Assembly: GCA_963923035.1 (NCBI GenBank)
Contig: CAWUKT010000051.1
Location: forward strand, 1-50,050
DNA: 50,050 nt
Source of the DNA: CAWUKT01 sp963923035
GTDB taxonomy: Bacteria; Bacteroidota; Bacteroidia; J057; JADKCL01
Reading direction: 5' to 3'
The notes beneath the pieces were generated by a model. That model was not told the origin of the DNA, searched no databases, and worked only from the letters and a program-made list of their open reading frames with translations. Position 1 is the first letter of the stretch. Each line of letters opens with the position of its first letter. Shown in pieces: positions 16,071-24,463 of the stretch. Position numbers and translations under genes: made by a program.

Positions 16071-16741
16071 AGTTTGAGTGGTTTTAAAAACAAAATGGTG
16101 TCTTCTTCTTCGAAATAAGTAGGGTCTCCCACGTAAGGAAAGAATTGAGTTCCGTAGTTGAAATGGACAGTATCGAGCTTTTTAATCCCGGTTTCGGGAT
16201 CATGAAGAATGACTTTCATTTGAATATCCTGAAAGCAATCACTGCAATATTCCCTTGCGAGTATTTTCGCTCCAAAGTTTGGCTTGGTGAGGTGTACAGG
16301 AAATGCTATCTGGCCATGGGTATTTGTTACCAAGGGTTCTAGTCCTGTTCCAGGTATCGAAACGATGATTCCTTTTAATGGCTCTTCATATTCTTTGGAC
16401 TCGACGGTTAGTTTAAAATAGCGATCAACTCCAGAACACATGAATAGGGTTAGCAAAAGTTGAAATATAGGAACGAGCATAGCAAAAAAAATTCCAACCA
16501 CAACACTATCTCTCAAGTCTCCCAAAGGCCAAAAGATAAATGAGATGAGAGCAAGAAAAAGAAATATAATCAAGTTGGGAAGTAGCATGAGTATGAGTAA
16601 GACCTTGAAAGACCATTTTGCTTCTGAAATGGTCCTTACCTCATTTCTAATAACTCCCTTTAACTTATCGTAGAGAGCCTCATAGGAATTTTTATACCGA
16701 TCTTCACTTTCCCGGTATTCGGGATTCTCTTTGTTTGCCAT
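16067..16741 (-). CDS. two-helix membrane protein of unknown function, AT-rich
   Basis: The 224-residue product has a charged N-terminus of about 45 residues and two strong membrane helices (about 46-71 and 80-105). A C-terminal domain of about 115 residues then resembles the beta-sandwich of carboxypeptidase-regulatory-like domains (GIIVSIPGTGLEPLVTNT). A CSDC motif is present near residue 163. It is the first gene of a two-gene AT-rich operon and overlaps the next by 4 bp. The function is unknown; a joint envelope role with the secreted partner is inference. Confidence 0.72.
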   Translation of the reverse strand: MANKENPEYRESEDRYKNSYEALYDKLKGVIRNEVRTISEAKWSFKVLLILMLLPNLIIFLFLALISFIFWPLGDLRDSVVVGIFFAMLVPIFQLLLTLFMCSGVDRYFKLTVESKEYEEPLKGIIVSIPGTGLEPLVTNTHGQIAFPVHLTKPNFGAKILAREYCSDCFQDIQMKVILHDPETGIKKLDTVHFNYGTQFFPYVGDPTYFEEEDTILFLKPLKL

Positions 16742-16993
16742 TCAGCGGTGTGACTTCGATTCTTAAAAAGGCAGAGTTGCCGGGGATAGCAATGGTCAGC
16801 AATCCGGATCGGTTTTTGTAATACGGAAATGAGGATTTGTCCTGGATCAGGGCCACCTTTTTGCTCTCTCAGAAACCCTAAAGAGCATTACACACATAGA
16901 AATGTCCGCAACCACGCCCCCCATTCCCCTACCATTTTTCCCCAATTCCTACGCCCCCTTCCCTTTCTCCTTCAGAATCCCGATTTTTCGGCC

Positions 16994-17635
16994 ATGATTG
17001 CGAAAAATACCCTCCGATTCCTCGCTGGCCTCCTCCTCGTCGGCCTCCTGGCGCTGCCCCGCAATGCCCAGGCCCAATGCCCCTCCGTCATGGGCACCGG
17101 CTCCCCCGCCGTCATCCTCCTCAACCTCTACGGCATGCCGCACGGCCATTATTTTGCCGATGCGTCCGAGGAATACCGATCCGGCGTCACCGGGGGCATC
17201 CAGATCGGAGCCATTTTCAGCGACCAGTTCCAACTCGTCGCCGGAGCTGAAATGGGACAGGTCAGCCGCTCGGTCGCCTGGCCGGCCGGCTTCACCTACG
17301 ACTACCGGACCTTCCTCCTCGAAATTCCCGTGGACATGCGCTTCCGCACCTACGACGGCCGCAAGGCCGAGGTCCACATGACCCTCGGCGCTGGCTTCGG
17401 CTTCGTCAACGTCCGCGAGACCACCGATCCCACCGTCACCGACGACGAACTCCTCTTCGATCAGCTGTTCGCCCGATTGGGCATCGAGCACACCATCGAA
17501 GTCGAAAATACCTTCAATATCTTGTGGGGAATCCAAGTCAAAGCCAATCCCTTCGTCATTGCCGGGGAGGACCCGAGCATCCTGAATGGCGCCTACTACG
17601 TAGGCCTCAAAGCAGGGATCCAGCTGGGGCTGTGA
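16994..17635 (+). CDS. outer-membrane beta-barrel protein
   Basis: This 213-residue protein begins with a signal peptide (MIAKNTLRFLAGLLLVG, cleaved near AQAQ). The rest is made of alternating amphipathic strands with glycine turns (GGIQIGAIFSDQFQLVAGAE, YYVGLKAGIQLGL), typical of an eight-stranded outer-membrane barrel (OMP_b-brl type). ATG 16994 is chosen because it starts the signal peptide; upstream in-frame codons encode low-complexity sequence. It is convergent with, and abuts, the LytTR gene. The function is unknown. Confidence 0.8.
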   Translation: MIAKNTLRFLAGLLLVGLLALPRNAQAQCPSVMGTGSPAVILLNLYGMPHGHYFADASEEYRSGVTGGIQIGAIFSDQFQLVAGAEMGQVSRSVAWPAGFTYDYRTFLLEIPVDMRFRTYDGRKAEVHMTLGAGFGFVNVRETTDPTVTDDELLFDQLFARLGIEHTIEVENTFNILWGIQVKANPFVIAGEDPSILNGAYYVGLKAGIQLGL

Positions 17636-18361
17636 TCAGACCATGAGGTCCTTGATCTTGTCCGCGTAGCCGCGGCTCACCTTTGCCGTCTCGCCATTGC
17701 GGAGGGTGACAAGGTAACTCTTGCCGTAGCGCGCAATTTCCTGCACCGCGCCCATGTTGATGATGCAGCTGCGGTGGATCCGCATAAAATCCGCCGGGTT
17801 GAGCTTTTTTTCCAGCACGGAGATGCCGTGGCTGCTCAGGTAGACCGTGTCCTGGCTGTGAATCCGGGAATAGTCACCGTAGGCAGTGATTTGGAAGATT
17901 TCGGCGACCGGAAGCGTCACATATCTCTTATTGCGCTCGACGAGGACCCGTTCGGGATAGTCCCGCGTGGTCATCAGCAGGGAATCGGTCAGCGGGGCCA
18001 CGGAGCCCTTTGAATCGTCTCCCAAGCGGGCGATGGCGGCATCGAAGCGCTCCCGCGTATAAGGCTTCAGGAGGTAGTCGACGGCGTGGACTTCGAAGGC
18101 CTTGAGCGCGTATTTGTCGTAGGCGGTGGAGAAAATGATGCGGGGCAATTCTTCCAGGTGTTGCAAGACCTGGAAACCTGTCATCCCGGGCATTTGCACG
18201 TCCAGAAATACGAGATCGGGTCGAAATTCATTGATGATGCGGATGGCGTCGACGCCGTTGTTGGCTTCCCCGACCGTGATCAGGTCGGGGTGAAATTGCA
18301 GGTACTCGGCGATGAGGGAGCGCCCGGCCTTTTCATCGTCGACAATGACTATCTTTTTCAT
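17636..18361 (-). CDS. LytTR-family response regulator
   Basis: The 241-residue regulator has a receiver domain with VDDEK (7-11), phospho-acceptor Asp54 (VFLDVQMPG) and Lys99 (YLLKP). A LytTR DNA-binding domain follows (about 140-241, with FMRIHRSCIIN). It overlaps the upstream kinase gene by 4 bp and is its evident partner. The pair is divergent from the TonB-dependent receptor gene at 19599, a plausible but unproven target. Confidence 0.93.
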   Translation of the reverse strand: MKKIVIVDDEKAGRSLIAEYLQFHPDLITVGEANNGVDAIRIINEFRPDLVFLDVQMPGMTGFQVLQHLEELPRIIFSTAYDKYALKAFEVHAVDYLLKPYTRERFDAAIARLGDDSKGSVAPLTDSLLMTTRDYPERVLVERNKRYVTLPVAEIFQITAYGDYSRIHSQDTVYLSSHGISVLEKKLNPADFMRIHRSCIINMGAVQEIARYGKSYLVTLRNGETAKVSRGYADKIKDLMV

Positions 18362-19437
18362 AAGGCGAAGCGTACAATGAGGCCCCTGGGAGAATTGTCG
18401 AGGAGTTGCAGGGAGGAATCGTACATCTTTTGGAGGCGCATTTGGGTATTGCTGAGCCCGACGCCACTGCGGAGGGCCTCTTCCTTGTCCTCCACCCCGA
18501 CCCCGGTATCGGCCACCTCAAAGGTCAGTTTTCCATCCTCCTGCTCAATCCGGACTTTGATTTTTCCCCCTTCAATCAACGAGGCCAACCCATGCTTGAC
18601 CGAATTCTCTACGATGGGCTGGAGGATCATGGGCGGCACCATCGCTTCCAGCAAATGGTCCGGCACGTGGATGTCCACCGTCAGGCGGTCTTCAAACCGT
18701 TGTTGCTCGAGTTCCAAATAGCCCCGCACGAATTCCAACTCGTCCCGCAGGGGAACCAAGTCGGTCTGGGAGGCCCGCAATTGGTAGCGGAAGAGGTCGG
18801 ACAAACGAGCAATCATCTCCCGGGTGGTTTCCAACTCGGGCGGGACACTTGCACTGATCGTATTGAAAACATTGTAGAGGAAATGGGGATTCAATTGGGC
18901 CTTGATCGCGCTCAGCTCGCTGCGGAGCGCCGCATTCTTGAGCTCAATCTCATTTCGGAGCTTCTTCTGGTAGGAAGTGAAGTATTCGTAGGCGTGGAGG
19001 ATGCCGAATTGGAGGATGTAAAAGAGCATGGGAATGTAAATGTCCCACCAGGAACCAGCTCCCTTGAGGTGAAACATGCCCAGTGCCTCACAACTGACAT
19101 AGTAGATTTGTTGAGCGCCGTAGACCCAGAGCGGCATGGTCACCAAATGGGCCAGCAACCGCTGCCAGAGAGGTCTTTGCCGCATAATTCGGAATACCAG
19201 TATCCACACCACCACGGTCAGCACCAGCTCGATCAGGTATTGGAGGCCGCCATTGTTCATGAGGCTGCCAAATTCGAACAGGTGATCGTCCGGGTCCTCG
19301 GGCCCCATCCGGTTGAGCCAGAGGGTGAGGGCGTAGAGGAATGCAAACAGGAGGTAGATGCCGACCAATAATAAGGCCTCTCCAATGCGCACCGAGAACA
19401 CCCGGCGCTGATACCACTTTTGATCCAATTCGTTCAT
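18358..19437 (-). CDS. LytS/YehU-type sensor histidine kinase
   Basis: The 359-residue kinase has four hydrophobic segments in its first 155 residues, then a short linker and a His_kinase domain. QLNPHFLYNVFNTIS carries His185, LQPIVENSVKHGL contains Asn278, and DTGVGVEDKEEALRSGVGL forms the nucleotide lid. There is no large extracytoplasmic domain, so sensing is probably within the membrane. ATG 19437 was chosen; the frame extends upstream to 19521, but that part lacks family-like sequence. It is the first gene of the kinase-regulator operon. Confidence 0.92.
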   Translation of the reverse strand: MNELDQKWYQRRVFSVRIGEALLLVGIYLLFAFLYALTLWLNRMGPEDPDDHLFEFGSLMNNGGLQYLIELVLTVVVWILVFRIMRQRPLWQRLLAHLVTMPLWVYGAQQIYYVSCEALGMFHLKGAGSWWDIYIPMLFYILQFGILHAYEYFTSYQKKLRNEIELKNAALRSELSAIKAQLNPHFLYNVFNTISASVPPELETTREMIARLSDLFRYQLRASQTDLVPLRDELEFVRGYLELEQQRFEDRLTVDIHVPDHLLEAMVPPMILQPIVENSVKHGLASLIEGGKIKVRIEQEDGKLTFEVADTGVGVEDKEEALRSGVGLSNTQMRLQKMYDSSLQLLDNSPRGLIVRFAL

Positions 19438-19578
19438 TGAATCAATATATCCCTTTTCTTTCACACTCCCGCCCACTGACCGACGAACGGTCCCAGGAGC
19501 AGACGAATGGTCCCCGGCCATTCACCGAAGCATAGGCCCACTCACCCAAAACCTCTTTCAATACCCCTTTTGCCCCCC

Positions 19579-19586
19579 CACCTTTG
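19579..19586 (+). promoter_or_regulatory. possible -7 element of TonB-dependent receptor gene
   Basis: CACCTTTG matches TAnnTTTG except at the first base and ends 12 nt before ATG 19599. No -33 box is clear. Confidence 0.4.
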
Positions 19587-19598
19587 TTCCGAACCCAA

Positions 19599-22022
19599 AT
19601 GAAACACATCATGGAACTACGATCTACTCATCTACTGCGCCTCCTCCTCATTTTTGCCCTCGGTCTTTTCGGGACAAATGGCTTCACCCAGACCGCGACC
19701 CTCAAAGGACTCCTGACCAATGATGCGGGAGAGGCCCTCGCCGCCGCCCCCGCCCTGTTATATGCTGCGGACAGCACCCTCGCCTCCGCGCAATTGACCG
19801 ACGCGGAAGGCCAATTTGTATTCCGTGGTGTCGAGGCGGGTACGTACCGGCTGGATGTGAGCGGGGTGGGATACGCCAAGCGTTCCCTGCCTATAGAGAT
19901 GATTGGTTCCGACCTCGACATGGGCAAAATCGCCCTTGAGGCCCTCGAATTGGATGCGGTGGAGATCACCACCGAGCGGCCCCTGATCCGGGTCGAACCG
20001 GACAAGACCGTCTTCTACGTCGCCGGGAACCTCTCGACCACAGGGGACCAGGCCCTGGAACTGCTGCGCAAGGCTCCCGGGGTGACGGTGGACCAAAACG
20101 ACGATGTAATGGTGGAAGGAAAAACCGGGGTGCAGATCTATGTGGACGGTCGCCCGCTGGCCTTGCAGGGGGAAGACCGCGCGAATTACCTCAAGTCCCT
20201 GCCCGCCGACGCCATTGAGTCGGTGGAAATCATCACCCAGCCGTCGTCGCGGTTCGACGCAGCGGGCAATGGGGGGATCATCAACCTGGTGATGGCCCGG
20301 GAAAAGGGCATGGGCACCAATGGGACGGCCAGTGCGGGCCTCATTTATGGCCAGCGGCTGCGGGGCAATGGCAGTCTGGCCTTGAACCACCGCCGCAAGA
20401 AGCTGAACCTCTTCGGCAATTACAGCAACCGGATGGGCCCCAGCACCAATTTCATTTACCTGTACCGGATCCAAAGTGGGCTGGTCTTCGATGAGCGGAC
20501 CGACTCGGAGACAGATACCCGGAGCCACAATGTGCGTACGGGAGCGGATTACCAGTTGAACGACCGGCATACGTTTGGGGTGTTGGTGAATGCCGATCTC
20601 CGCGACTCGGACAGCGAAGCGGAATCGCTGACTCCCATTTCCACCCTCGGCAACTCCACCATTGACAGCATTCTTTCCGCCCCCAACCGCTCTGCAACCC
20701 AAAGCATCAACCTCGCGACGAACCTCAACTACCATTTCGAAGATACCCTGGGCACTTCTGTCAACGTCGACCTCGACTACGGCCACTACAACCGGGACCG
20801 CGACAATTTCCAACCCAACTACTATTTTGCCCCCGACGGCACCACCCTGTTGGCCCAGCGCATCACTTCCCAAATCACCCCGACCACCATTTCCATCTAC
20901 ACCGCCCGCGCCGACTTTGAAAAGAAATGGGGGCCGGGCGTATTCTCCACCGGCGTCAAGTTCTCGGCCGTCGATACCGACAACGCCTTTGAGTTCTACC
21001 AGGAAGAAGGCGGAGAAATGAACTTTGACAGCTCCCGCAGCAACCAGTTTCGGTACCTGGAAAATGTGAATGCGGCCTACGTGAATTATAAATGGTCGAC
21101 GGGGAAATGGAATATGCAGGGCGGTTTGCGGGCGGAACATACCCATAGCATTGGCGAATTGGAAGCGCAAACGCCCCAGGACAATGAGCGGGTGGAACGG
21201 AATTACCTCAACCTCTTTCCCTCCGGAGGCGTCACCTACAACCTGAACTGGAAGAATTCCTTTGCCTTGTTGTACAGCCGCCGCATCCAACGCCCCAATT
21301 ACGCTTCCCTGAACCCCTTTGAATTCCAGCTGAATGAATTGTCCTTTTCCCGCGGCAACCCCTTCCTCCAACCCCAATACACCGACAATGTCAAGCTGTC
21401 CCATACCTACAAATACGCCGTCACGACCAGCATCAGCTACTCCTTTGTCTCCGACTTCTTCGCCAAAGTCACCGAAGCCGAGGGCGAGCGCCGCAATTTC
21501 CTGAACACCCGCAACGTCGCCAACCAGGAAACGTACAGCTTCAACCTCTCCGCTCCCATTCCCATCAACGATTGGTGGAGCGGCTACCTCAGCGGCTGGG
21601 TCTACTACTCCGATTTCACCGCCACCAACTCCGCCTTCGTCAGCATCGACCGGACCACCTACGGCCTCTACGCCCAGAGCACCTTCAAACTGCCCAAAGA
21701 CCTCTCCCTGGAAGTCAGCGGCTGGTACAATTCTCCGTCCATCTGGGGTGGCACCTACCGCACCCGGAGCATGGGCGCCCTGAATGTCTCGGCCCGCAAG
21801 GACCTCGGCCCCAATTGGACGCTCAAGATGTCCCTGAACGATCTCCTCTACACAAATCCCTGGCGCGGCATCACCGAATACGGCGGCGTATTCATCGATG
21901 GCACCGGGGGAGGCGATAGTCGGCAGGTCCGGTTGAGCCTGAGCTACCGATTTGGGCACGAGGATATCAAGAGTGCGAGAAAGCGGGACATGGGCCTCGA
22001 TGACGAAGCCGGTCGCTTATAA
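19599..22022 (+). CDS. TonB-dependent receptor family outer-membrane protein
   Basis: The 807-residue protein has a signal peptide (to about residue 30, GFTQ), then a carboxypeptidase-regulatory-like domain (about 31-100: DAEGQFVFRGVEAGTYRLDV). A plug-like region follows (about 120-215, with YVDGRPLALQG and SVEIITQPSSRFDAAGNGG), then a large beta-barrel of the OMP_b-brl_3 kind. It is related to TonB-dependent siderophore or peptide receptors, but there is no SusD gene beside it, so it is not a classical glycan uptake pair. A terminator hairpin follows at 22050-22071. The divergent LytS/LytTR pair may control it. ATG 19599 is preferred to TTG 19584 because of the -7-like element between them. 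Confidence 0.88.
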   Translation: MKHIMELRSTHLLRLLLIFALGLFGTNGFTQTATLKGLLTNDAGEALAAAPALLYAADSTLASAQLTDAEGQFVFRGVEAGTYRLDVSGVGYAKRSLPIEMIGSDLDMGKIALEALELDAVEITTERPLIRVEPDKTVFYVAGNLSTTGDQALELLRKAPGVTVDQNDDVMVEGKTGVQIYVDGRPLALQGEDRANYLKSLPADAIESVEIITQPSSRFDAAGNGGIINLVMAREKGMGTNGTASAGLIYGQRLRGNGSLALNHRRKKLNLFGNYSNRMGPSTNFIYLYRIQSGLVFDERTDSETDTRSHNVRTGADYQLNDRHTFGVLVNADLRDSDSEAESLTPISTLGNSTIDSILSAPNRSATQSINLATNLNYHFEDTLGTSVNVDLDYGHYNRDRDNFQPNYYFAPDGTTLLAQRITSQITPTTISIYTARADFEKKWGPGVFSTGVKFSAVDTDNAFEFYQEEGGEMNFDSSRSNQFRYLENVNAAYVNYKWSTGKWNMQGGLRAEHTHSIGELEAQTPQDNERVERNYLNLFPSGGVTYNLNWKNSFALLYSRRIQRPNYASLNPFEFQLNELSFSRGNPFLQPQYTDNVKLSHTYKYAVTTSISYSFVSDFFAKVTEAEGERRNFLNTRNVANQETYSFNLSAPIPINDWWSGYLSGWVYYSDFTATNSAFVSIDRTTYGLYAQSTFKLPKDLSLEVSGWYNSPSIWGGTYRTRSMGALNVSARKDLGPNWTLKMSLNDLLYTNPWRGITEYGGVFIDGTGGGDSRQVRLSLSYRFGHEDIKSARKRDMGLDDEAGRL

Positions 22023-22049
22023 CTAACCATTCCAGTTTCACTTCTTCAG

Positions 22050-22071
22050 AACCCGGGGCGACCTGGGTTTT
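22050..22071 (+). terminator. intrinsic terminator after TonB-dependent receptor gene
   Basis: AACCCGGG and CCTGGGTT form an eight-pair stem (one G-T pair) closed by a GCGA tetraloop of the GNRA type, followed by TTTTGGGTTT. Confidence 0.6.
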
Positions 22072-22075
22072 GGGT

Positions 22076-24115
22076 TTAGGAGGGGGATGAGGCGGGGAAA
22101 TGAATGCGGAACGCGGTGCCTTTGCCGGGCTCGCTGTCCACTTCGATGCGGGCGTGGGTGGAATCGAGCAGGGTTTTGACGATGTAGAGGCCCAGGCCAC
22201 TGGAAGATTCCCCGGCCGTGGGCCGGTTGCTCAGCCGGGCAAATCGTTGGAACAATTTGCCTTGCTCTTCGGCGGTGATGCCCGGGCCGTGGTCGCGGAC
22301 TTCACACCAGGGGCCCTCGGCACCTCTTCCCCAGGAAACCTCGATGGGGCTCCCCGGCTGGGAGAACTTGATTGCATTGGACAGGAGGTTGTCCATGACA
22401 CGGTGGAGGAATGGCGGATGGATCCACGCTTCAACGGGTTCCGGAGGGGGAACGGCCCGGAGCTCGATTTTCTTGCGGGCGGCCATTTTGACGAAGTCGT
22501 CCATGCAGCCCTGGATCAGGTCGCCCAAGGCATTGCAGGTGAGTTCGGGGGTGCTGCCCCGGCCCACTTCGCTCAGGACGAGGATGTCCTGGACGAGTGC
22601 CTGACCGCCGTCGATGACGCGGTCGGCCATGTCGACCAGCGGGAGGCTGGTCGGACTCAGTTCATTCTGGTCGACGATCAGGTGCAAGAGGCTCTGGACC
22701 TTGACCAGAGGCGCCTTGAGGTCATGGGCGACGATCCCCATGAGGAGCTCATTGTCCTGGGTGAGCAGCTGGAGCTGCTCATTTTGTTCGGCGAGGCGCT
22801 CGTTTTGGGTCTTGATAGAGAGGGTGAGGCGGGCGGTTCGGACGAGGAAAAAGATCAGGACCACAATGATCAGCAAGACGAAACCGGCGATGATGAAGAC
22901 GAGCCGGTTATAGTTGTCCTGGTCCCGGACCATGCCCTCGTTGCGGACCTTGAGCAATTCATTGTCCTGCGCCATTTTATCCATTTCATTCTCCAAGCGA
23001 AACTCCTCCACCAGCCGGGCCTGGCGTTCGAAGGCAAATTGCTCGGCCACCTTGGCTTGCTGCTCCATCATGTCCAGCGCCTTCTCGAAGTCACCGATAC
23101 TCCGCAGCAGGCGGATCCGCGTCAGGTACATTTCATTCTCGGTCTCCAGGTCGGGAATCGCCCGGATGCCCCCCAAGGCCTTTTCAAACCAGTAATCGGA
23201 TGATTCTCCCCGGCCCCGCAGCAGCAAGGCATGGGAGTGGGCTTCCTTTTTCAGGATCAAATTGAAGGCTCCCTCGAGGCTGTCCATCAGATGGACGGTC
23301 TCAAAGAGGTTCGCACCCTCCCGGAGCTTGCCCCGGGCCGCCAACAGTTCACTCATGAAAAAACGGGAGTAGGCCAGGTTCACGGGATCATTGGATTCGG
23401 TCGCGTAAGACAGGGCAACGGTAAAATCTGCCTCCGCCAAATCGAGTTCCTCCCGCTTGAGGTAATGGGCCCCCCGGCTGGAATAGCTATCCGACAGGCT
23501 CGACAGGGAGCGCGAAGACTTGGCCTCCAGCAGGTAGATAGAAGAATCGATCAATGCAATTGCTTCCGGGCTCCCACCAGGATAGAAGAATTCGGACGAC
23601 ATTTTCCGGAGCAGGCGCACCTCGTTCAAGGTATCTTTTTGATCCCTCGATATGACCACAGCCTCGTGGAGTACCTGTAGTCCCTTTTTTTGTTCTCCCC
23701 GCCTCCCATACGCACTTCCCACACTCCCCAGCAACCTCAGGTACTCGGAACTGTCCCGCAGCAATTCAAATTCATTCTGGTAGCGTCCGTAGACATTGAT
23801 CGCCAGGACATCCTTGCCATAGAATTCATAATTCCGAACCTGGTAGACCCGGGCCTTCAAGGCGTCAATCGGCCGTCCGATCCGTTGGTAGATGACGGCG
23901 GAGGAATCAAATAACAAGACCGAGCTGTCGGGGTTGGAGTCAAAATAAAGTCTGCCCAAACGGTTGTAAATAGACGCCCTTTCTTCCTCATCAGCCGTAT
24001 TCAGTGCATTCCACAAACTATCGGCTTCCCCCTGCGCCCGCGCAACCTGGCCCAGGCTCCCCAGGAGAACGATGAAAAATGAAATGACGACTGTCCTAAA
24101 AGAAAAACAGACCAT
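22076..24115 (-). CDS. TPR-containing sensor histidine kinase
   Basis: This 679-residue kinase has the same plan as the tandem pair at 6.9-10.9 kb: signal sequence (about 8-27), helical TPR-like repeats (about 45-350), coiled coil, one membrane helix (403-425), then HisKA with His464 in IVAHDLKAPLVKV. The N box is MDNLLSNAIKFSQPG, followed by DHGPGIT and SSGLGLYIVKT. Its sensor is clearly more divergent, so it is an older paralogue rather than part of the recent triplication. The neighbours show no partner regulator. It is convergent with the TonB-dependent receptor gene. Confidence 0.9.
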   Translation of the reverse strand: MVCFSFRTVVISFFIVLLGSLGQVARAQGEADSLWNALNTADEEERASIYNRLGRLYFDSNPDSSVLLFDSSAVIYQRIGRPIDALKARVYQVRNYEFYGKDVLAINVYGRYQNEFELLRDSSEYLRLLGSVGSAYGRRGEQKKGLQVLHEAVVISRDQKDTLNEVRLLRKMSSEFFYPGGSPEAIALIDSSIYLLEAKSSRSLSSLSDSYSSRGAHYLKREELDLAEADFTVALSYATESNDPVNLAYSRFFMSELLAARGKLREGANLFETVHLMDSLEGAFNLILKKEAHSHALLLRGRGESSDYWFEKALGGIRAIPDLETENEMYLTRIRLLRSIGDFEKALDMMEQQAKVAEQFAFERQARLVEEFRLENEMDKMAQDNELLKVRNEGMVRDQDNYNRLVFIIAGFVLLIIVVLIFFLVRTARLTLSIKTQNERLAEQNEQLQLLTQDNELLMGIVAHDLKAPLVKVQSLLHLIVDQNELSPTSLPLVDMADRVIDGGQALVQDILVLSEVGRGSTPELTCNALGDLIQGCMDDFVKMAARKKIELRAVPPPEPVEAWIHPPFLHRVMDNLLSNAIKFSQPGSPIEVSWGRGAEGPWCEVRDHGPGITAEEQGKLFQRFARLSNRPTAGESSSGLGLYIVKTLLDSTHARIEVDSEPGKGTAFRIHFPASSPS

Positions 24116-24298
24116 TGACGATTGAATTCAAGGAGAAAATTAACCAAGAAAGATGGTTTTCCCAATTCAATTACAGGGATCACGGGGAATAAACTTGGTG
24201 ATAGCCAGTAGTTTGACGGAAAAATGGTTGGATCAAGGGGTATTTTGGAGCGGACTAAGGCAATGGAGTAGTCGTGGAATAGGCGACTGGAGTCGGGG

Positions 24299-24409
24299 AC
24301 CGGGTGGTCGGAGTTTCCGACTCGGCTTTCCGAGTCTCCAACTCGGCCATCGCAGTTCCAGACTCGGCTTTCGGAGTTCGAGACTCGGCCATCCAAGTTC
24401 AGAACTCGG
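24299..24409. repeat. 21-bp tandem repeat array with 42-bp alternation
   Basis: ACTCGG recurs at 24320, 24341, 24362, 24383 and 24404, exactly 21 bp apart, with a more degenerate unit at 24299. Successive units alternate between a CTTTC and a CCATC form, giving a 42-bp higher-order repeat. Units contain CGAGT and ACTCGG in opposite orientation, so neighbouring units can form hairpins. The array sits in the 348-bp divergent gap between the TPR kinase and the beta-lactamase, just upstream of the latter's promoter. It shares the 12-mer AGTTCCAGACTC (24354-24365) with the array at the right end of the window. Confidence 0.85.
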
Positions 24410-24428
24410 CCGGATTTGTCCCCAACGA

Positions 24429-24459
24429 TTTGAAAAATGGTGACAGATGAGGAAATTTG
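24429..24459 (+). promoter_or_regulatory. promoter of class D beta-lactamase gene
   Basis: TTTG (24429-24432), 19 nt, then GAAATTTG (24452-24459), a seven-of-eight match to TAnnTTTG. The start codon follows after only 4 nt, so the mRNA would be leaderless or nearly so. This supports ATG 24464 over the upstream in-frame ATG 24437. Confidence 0.55.
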
Positions 24460-24463
24460 CCGT

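Noticed and set aside
19758..21959. Long minus-strand open frame (over 700 codons) opposite the TonB-dependent receptor gene
   Set aside because: The plus strand encodes a well-recognised protein. GC-rich codon bias leaves the complementary frame open, and its translation has no family-like features. The same applies to long antisense frames opposite the propeller kinase (1421-3004) and leuS (36348-38228).
19599..22022. SusC-type glycan uptake locus
   Set aside because: No SusD-like lipoprotein gene is adjacent, and the barrel resembles the shorter OMP_b-brl_3 group.
24299..24409. CRISPR array
   Set aside because: Units are contiguous and of 21 bp without unique spacers, and there are no cas genes.
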